From positions 1 through 37,154 of the forward strand of contig DWVR01000007.1 of NCBI GenBank assembly GCA_019120125.1: a stretch of 37,154 nt of DNA. The letters run 5' to 3'. Of this stretch, positions 33,584-37,154 are shown one piece after another. Position 1 is the first letter of the stretch; every line of letters begins with the position of its first letter. Under the pieces are notes generated by a model that was not told where the DNA came from, made no database searches, and saw only the letters and a list, made by a program, of their open reading frames with translations. This DNA is from Candidatus Phocaeicola excrementigallinarum (GTDB lineage Bacteria > Bacteroidota > Bacteroidia > Bacteroidales > Bacteroidaceae). The translations under genes were made by a program, and so were the position numbers.

Positions 33584-33841
33584 GGTATGCACAGAATATG
33601 CCCAATGGGTTGTCTTTAAGACACAAAGGGAAATTTCCGGAACGGTATTTCAATACTGTCAGATTTGGGGAACTTAATCATAACTACATGTATATTAACA
33701 ATTTAACAATACATGCAGGATTTAGGAGTATATCCTTTATCAAATAGTCCCCTGGTTGAAGGCAACCCTTACCTTATCTGTTTGATTCTTATTCTTTTTT
33801 ATACGTTTTTTTCCTTTTCCATTCTCAATGGAATGGAAACT

Positions 33842-33880
33842 CCTTGCGCCTGTCCGGGAGGATACGCGTAAGGCTTTTTA
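33842..33880 (+). terminator. Leader hairpin with T run before the peptide / PI-PLC genes
   Basis: CCTTGCGC (33842-33849) pairs with GCGTAAGG (33866-33873) with one wobble, followed by CTTTTTAT. Just upstream TTCCATT-ctc-AATGGAA forms another small hairpin. It could be an attenuator in the long leader or end a transcript from further left. The gap 33584-33961 has no other supported gene and no full consensus plus-strand promoter. Confidence 0.4.
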
Positions 33881-33961
33881 TACCCCATCAAAAGACAGTC
33901 GGAAACCGTTCCCGGTGAGATAGACAATTCCAACATTATTAACATATAAAAAGAAAAGCTT

Positions 33962-34138
33962 ATGAAAAAAAAGTACGTCGCTCCACAGACAGAAATGTCG
34001 GAGGTGGAGTTGGAAAGCGGGTTCATGGCAGGCTCGCGAGACAAAGTGGTTACGGAAGATAACACGGATGTCAGCATTGACAAGCAAAAAGACGGTGGTT
34101 CTTTCGAGCTTGACACTTGGAATGAAAGTAACTTTTAA
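33962..34138 (+). CDS. 58-residue peptide of unknown function (MKKKYVAPQTE type)
   Basis: Translation gives MKKKYVAPQTEMSEVELESG followed by FMAGSRDKVV and an acidic tail ending GGSFELDTWNESNF. There is no signal peptide and no membrane segment. Short proteins with this MKKxYxxP-x-E start and an MAGS-like middle are frequent in Bacteroidales but have no known role. A purine-rich AAAAAGAAAAG lies just before the ATG, and the fimbrillin/PI-PLC gene starts 24 bp after the stop, so the two are likely co-expressed. Codon usage and frame are consistent with a real gene. Confidence 0.65.
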   Translation: MKKKYVAPQTEMSEVELESGFMAGSRDKVVTEDNTDVSIDKQKDGGSFELDTWNESNF

Positions 34139-34162
34139 TTAAACTTTAAATTGAATGTAAGT

Positions 34163-36145
34163 ATGAAAAAGACTTTTTTTGCCTTGAGCTTATGTTTGGT
34201 TTTTGCTGGTGTTTTCAGTGGATGTTCTGATGATGTCACTGGAGAAGAACAAAAGGCATCAACTGGTTCTAAAGTAAATTTTGCAATAGACAAGACAACC
34301 TCACGTACTGTATACGACGATATGGATCCATATCAAATCAATTGGGTTGATGGTGATAAAGTCCGCATTTATTGTGCGGAGGCTGAAGATGTGAAACAGG
34401 CTGATTATAATGTTACAAGCATTGACCAGACTGATGAATCCAAGGCAAAGCTTGAGTATAGCGCAAATGGATTGGCATGGGGAAGCGATGATTTGCATAA
34501 CTTTTATGCGGTCTATCCGGCTGATGACAGCAAGGTAAGCGGTGTGGAGAATGGTATTGTTTCACTCAGTGTCAACCAGAATCAGATTTGTACATTCCCC
34601 AATGAGGCATCATCTGACGGCAATTATATGGGAAGTCCGGATATGACGAATGCCTACATGGTAGCGAATATGTCCACAACTCCTACTGATATGGTAAGCC
34701 TGAACTTTAAGCCAATCATGACCACGCTGCAAATCACTTTGCGTGGCCGTGAGAATCCTAATGAGAACCAGAGTTTCATCGCCGTGACGGGACTTTCCAT
34801 TATCCGGCAGGTAGCAGAGACGGAGCGAGAAGGCTATTTCCAATATGACATTAAGAATGGACAGATGGCCGCCGGAAGCTCCGTCACCCCGTTTACGCAG
34901 ACCACCTTCGTGGGCGTGAGCCGTACGGATGCGGAAGGTCAACAACAGGCATACATCGACCTGCAGCCCGGTGAATCCATGACATTTACTGTATTCCTGC
35001 CGCCCTTTGACATCAATGCGAACAACCCGATTATTATTCGTCCGAATGTGGCCGGTAATGCGGAACTGACGGTAACGGTTGAGGGGCAACAGACAAATAA
35101 CGGACCATTGGTTTTCAATGCCAGTTCAAAAGGTAAGCTGACTCTGCCTGTATGGCCGACTGAAGAGGTTACAGGAAACAACTGGATCACTCCGCTAGAT
35201 AATAACATTTATGTACAGCAGTTGAGTATTCCGGGCGCACATGATGCCGCTGCTAATTCGACGACGCTGTTAGATATTGGCGTTACGCAAGGCCTGACAA
35301 TACAGGAACAATTTGATTTAGGTATTCGGGCATTTGATTTACGTCCGGCATGGCGTTCTTTGTATGGGGAAATGTGGTTGTGGCATGGCATAACAGCCAC
35401 GGGGCTTTCCCTTGATGACGCATTGCAGTCTTTTTCAGACAAATTGAAAAATGCTTCCGGTGAGTTTGTCATCCTGCAACTTCGACATGAAAGTGAAAGG
35501 GCTATAGGTAAAGACCCAGACCGTTGGGTAGATGATCTCTACAATTCGTTTACGCCTTATTTGGACAAAATTATTGCTTGGAGACCCGACCTTACGATTG
35601 GAGACTGCCGTGGCAAGATGATTGTCCTGACCCGTGATGATTACAACAACCGCTCATTGGCCGGATTGATTTCCGGTTGGCCGGAGAATACTTCAGGCAC
35701 GGCAAGCATTGCGACAGGAGATGCCGTCTCGACAGATTATTATGTACAAGATTTGTACTCCTATAATTTGGGAGATGGCTCTGTAAAGATTGAGGCTTTT
35801 GAAAATTTGATGGCCACAACTATGCAATTCAGCAGCCAAAGCTATCTTAACAGCAGACCTTGGGCGATGAACCACATATCGGGTTATTCAACGATAATTG
35901 GAATTGGCGGGACGCAAGAGTATATATGGAATGCACAACAGGTGGCATTGCCCATACAACGAGCTATAGCCAGCACACCCAATCCCGGTCCGTTGGGAAT
36001 GGTCATGATGGACTTTGCAGGTTTGCGCGATGCCAGCGGCTGGTTGGGCATTGGCGGAAGCAATCAGCCAACCAACTGCGACCTGCTGACGCAGACCATC
36101 ATCGACAACAACTACCGCTACACAATGTTGCGCAAGCGCAATTAA
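34163..36145 (+). CDS. Surface lipoprotein: fimbrillin-like N-terminal domain fused to PI-PLC-like phosphodiesterase domain
   Basis: 660 residues from ATG 34163 (MKKTFFALSL); a TTG four codons earlier is less likely. Lipobox VFSGC (about C21). Residues about 25-335 resemble the fimbrillin/Mfa-like family (INWVDGDKVRIYCAEA, FYAVYPADD, FKPIMTTLQITLRG). Residues about 340-660 resemble the PI-PLC X domain: LSIPGAHDAAA with H360, GIRAFDLRPAW, LWHG with H408, then RGKMIVLTRDD. H360 and H408 are 48 apart, close to the two catalytic His of bacterial PI-PLC (H32 and H82 in B. cereus). It may cleave a phosphodiester such as GPI-like or inositol lipid at the cell surface; the substrate is unknown. Confidence 0.85.
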   Translation: MKKTFFALSLCLVFAGVFSGCSDDVTGEEQKASTGSKVNFAIDKTTSRTVYDDMDPYQINWVDGDKVRIYCAEAEDVKQADYNVTSIDQTDESKAKLEYSANGLAWGSDDLHNFYAVYPADDSKVSGVENGIVSLSVNQNQICTFPNEASSDGNYMGSPDMTNAYMVANMSTTPTDMVSLNFKPIMTTLQITLRGRENPNENQSFIAVTGLSIIRQVAETEREGYFQYDIKNGQMAAGSSVTPFTQTTFVGVSRTDAEGQQQAYIDLQPGESMTFTVFLPPFDINANNPIIIRPNVAGNAELTVTVEGQQTNNGPLVFNASSKGKLTLPVWPTEEVTGNNWITPLDNNIYVQQLSIPGAHDAAANSTTLLDIGVTQGLTIQEQFDLGIRAFDLRPAWRSLYGEMWLWHGITATGLSLDDALQSFSDKLKNASGEFVILQLRHESERAIGKDPDRWVDDLYNSFTPYLDKIIAWRPDLTIGDCRGKMIVLTRDDYNNRSLAGLISGWPENTSGTASIATGDAVSTDYYVQDLYSYNLGDGSVKIEAFENLMATTMQFSSQSYLNSRPWAMNHISGYSTIIGIGGTQEYIWNAQQVALPIQRAIASTPNPGPLGMVMMDFAGLRDASGWLGIGGSNQPTNCDLLTQTIIDNNYRYTMLRKRN

Positions 36146-36206
36146 AACAAAATGAATGAAAGATAAAGATAAACAGGAGTTTCTTTGAAAACCCCAAGAA
36201 AAATTC

Positions 36207-36350
36207 TATAGTCCACCAGGTGGACCGTATGGTTCACCATGGTGAACTGTATGGTCCATATCGGTGGACTATACGGTTCACGGGCCGGACTATAGAACTT
36301 CTCCTGATGTTTCCGGAAAGTCATCGTATAGTCCTACAGGAAAGTCCGGC
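36207..36350. repeat. Array of 20-22 bp palindromic units (GTCCACC/GGTGGAC type)
   Basis: Units start TATAGTCCACCAGGTGGAC (36207), TATGGTTCACCATGGTGAAC (36228), TATGGTCCATATCGGTGGAC (36250), TATACGGTTCACGGGCCGGAC (36270), with degenerate copies to about 36350 (TATAGTCC at 36328). Units 1 and 2 are near-perfect palindromes; alternate units use GTCCACC and GTTCACC arms. It lies about 60 bp after the PI-PLC stop. It may act as a multi-hairpin 3' end. Confidence 0.65.
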
Positions 36351-36362
36351 CACAGGCGGCTA

Positions 36363-36390
36363 AGATTCTCCGCTTCGCCCATAAGGACGA
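36363..36390. repeat. Dispersed repeat, copy 1
   Basis: AGATTCTCCGCTTCGCCCAT... resembles the element at 36863-36890 (about 21 of 28 positions alike). The two copies start exactly 500 bp apart and flank the antitoxin / PIN remnant. Confidence 0.4.
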
Positions 36391-36429
36391 ATGTCGACGG
36401 ATTGATGCCTATCGTTTTTTGCACATTAT

Positions 36430-36460
36430 GTTTGGAAATCGGGAGTAAATTCGTAACTTT
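36430..36460 (+). promoter_or_regulatory. Bacteroides-type promoter for the antitoxin-like gene
   Basis: TTTG (36430-36433), 19 bp spacer, TAACTTTG (36453-36460). The start codon at 36497 is 37 bp further on. Confidence 0.75.
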
Positions 36461-36496
36461 GTGAAAGTGAATAATCTGTCATTGGAGGAACGAAGT

Positions 36497-36772
36497 ATGA
36501 AATCAGTATCATTGACTCCGGCCCAGCTTTGCCTGTTGGAGACTTTCGCCGGCGTGCAGTCGCAGGAAGAAGCGGACGAGCTGTCCCGCGTCATCCGTGA
36601 TTTTTATGCGCGGAAACTTGATGAAGAACTTGAGGCATTGTGGAGTGACGGCACATTCGATCAAAAAAAGCTTGACGAATACAGAGGACGACATTTTCGG
36701 ACTCCATATAAGGGGGGGGGGGAGAGAATGAGACGCTCCTCCGGTCATCTGGTCGTGATTGATACGAATTGA
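36497..36772 (+). CDS. Antitoxin-like small protein, fused in frame to a PIN-toxin stump
   Basis: 91 residues from ATG 36497 (MKSVSLTPAQLCLLETFAGV). The first 72 residues or so, helical and acidic (DELSRVIRDFYARKLDEELE, then a DGTFDQKKLDEYRGRH stretch and RTPYK), match small proteins that precede PIN-family toxins in Bacteroides. After RTPYK an 11-G tract keeps the frame open through GGGERMRRSSGHLVVIDTN to TGA at 36772. With ten G the frame would end in TGA overlapping the next ATG, the usual arrangement for such pairs. The C-terminal tail is therefore probably a product of tract slippage. Own promoter present. Confidence 0.7.
   Translation: MKSVSLTPAQLCLLETFAGVQSQEEADELSRVIRDFYARKLDEELEALWSDGTFDQKKLDEYRGRHFRTPYKGGGERMRRSSGHLVVIDTN
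36712..36722 (+). repeat. Homopolymer of 11 G at the antitoxin/toxin junction
   Basis: Eleven G in a row (36712-36722). Its length decides whether the antitoxin stops before, overlaps or reads through into the toxin start. Either a slippage-prone tract or a sequencing-prone site. Confidence 0.85.
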
Positions 36773-36854
36773 CTCTTTCCCGGAAGTGAAAGTGATAAAA
36801 TTGGATGATTTCTTGAATTATTTTTCTCATGAACTGTATGATTGCCACAGCTGA
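36728..36854 (+). pseudogene. Remnant of a PIN-domain toxin gene (internal deletion)
   Basis: ATG 36728 encodes MRRSSGHLVVIDTN, ending at TGA just after the first PIN motif (hydrophobic strand plus DTN, the first metal-binding Asp). Directly after, in another frame (36771-36854), DSFPEVKVIKLDDFLNYFSH resembles the C-terminal strand and helix of such toxins. The roughly 100 codons between, with the remaining acidic residues, are missing. An internal deletion that inactivated the toxin while sparing the antitoxin explains both parts. The N-terminal match is clear; the C-terminal one is weaker. Confidence 0.5.
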
Positions 36855-36862
36855 AGCGGCAG

Positions 36863-36890
36863 AGATTCTTCGCTCCGCTCAGAATGACAG
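36863..36890. repeat. Dispersed repeat, copy 2
   Basis: AGATTCTTCGCTCCGCTCAG then AATGACAG, with a small inner palindrome ATTCT...AGAAT. Elements of this kind recur between genes in many bacterial genomes. Copy 1 is at 36363. Confidence 0.45.
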
Positions 36891-36900
36891 GCAACTATTC

Positions 36901-36927
36901 CGACAGACTGCCCTTAAAAGTCTGTCG
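36901..36927. terminator. Hairpin between the PIN remnant and the OmpA-family gene
   Basis: CGACAGACT (36901-36909) pairs exactly with AGTCTGTCG (36919-36927) around a 9-base loop. Only a short T stretch follows, so it may be a weak terminator or a leader structure of the gene at 36964. Confidence 0.45.
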
Positions 36928-36963
36928 TCATTTCGTAATCAAAAAAATTAACTCATAATTCTT

Positions 36964-37154
36964 ATGAACAAGAAATGTTTTCTTGCGGCTGCCGTACTGG
37001 CGGTCGCGGGACCGGTGTGCGCCCAGGACGCCAACACCGTGAACAGTGACGGCTATACCGAGACAGTGGAGTATAGCAACGACAAGTATAAGGTGGAGAC
37101 CAACCGCTTCTGGAGCAACTGGTTCATCTCGGTGGGCGCCGGTCCGCAGGTGCT
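36964..37154 (+). CDS. OmpA-family outer-membrane protein, N-terminal part (cut by the window end)
   Basis: 63 complete codons are visible. A signal peptide (MNKKCFLAAAVLAVAGPVCAQ) is followed by a short acidic linker and ETNRFWSNWFISVGAGPQV, the typical first barrel strand of Bacteroidales OmpA-family proteins (FWxNWFI-x-AGxG). The full protein should have an eight-strand barrel and a peptidoglycan-binding OmpA domain beyond the window. No consensus promoter found just upstream. Confidence 0.8.
   Translation, partial: MNKKCFLAAAVLAVAGPVCAQDANTVNSDGYTETVEYSNDKYKVETNRFWSNWFISVGAGPQV

Noticed and set aside
33559-33747. 62-codon frame beginning at the right 18-bp repeat
   Set aside because: Low-complexity translation, starts next to the repeat, no family resemblance.

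Overview
The window reads as a Bacteroidales chromosome, most likely a gut Bacteroides or Phocaeicola. The grounds are two SusC/SusD outer-membrane pairs, class I iron-sulfur fumarase, an OmpA-type porin, a fimbrillin-like lipoprotein, and promoters of the Bacteroides type. Six promoters have a TTTG box, a 19-20 bp spacer and a TAnnTTTG box in full; several more have only the second box. No rRNA or tRNA gene and no CRISPR array was seen. The species guess is inference.

Positions 1-16450 are mostly core genes on the minus strand. They are a TonB-dependent receptor with a small His-rich membrane protein in front of it, a nitroreductase, an AspT/YidE-type transporter, an M13 metallopeptidase lipoprotein behind an ABC-F ATPase, class I fumarase, and an operon hflX - DUF4954 - thioredoxin-like protein. 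Several units end in clear hairpin terminators.

Positions 16600-28600 hold the most striking element, a DNA inversion switch for outer-membrane nutrient receptors. A complete susC-susD pair points left (18240-21401 and 16607-18220). A second pair points right (24291-27083 and 27121-28596), but its susC lacks promoter, start codon, signal peptide and N-terminal domain. Between them lie a tyrosine recombinase gene and the promoter and 5' end of the first susC. The segment is bounded by 48-bp inverted repeats (21153-21200 and 24273-24320, 46 of 48 positions identical) that lie inside both susC reading frames, in the same frame. Inversion would move the promoter, signal peptide and first 73 codons from one susC to the other, so one pair is ON and the other OFF. 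In this sequence the left pair is ON. The segment also carries two small DUF3791-like genes flanking a 21-codon stump of a DUF3990 (toxin-like) gene.

Positions 28600-37154 are accessory. They hold a DUF4838 glycosidase-like protein, a two-gene defence system of the AbiL / RloA-RloB type, a candidate small invertible promoter (18-bp inverted repeats at 33396 and 33566), a 58-residue peptide gene, and a lipoprotein that appears to fuse a fimbrillin-like domain to a PI-PLC-like phosphodiesterase domain. Then come an antitoxin-like gene with an 11-G tract and the remnant of a PIN-domain toxin, and the start of an OmpA-family gene cut by the window edge. Several intergenic gaps carry arrays of 21-23 bp imperfect palindromes with different core sequences but the same period, usually 3' of genes.
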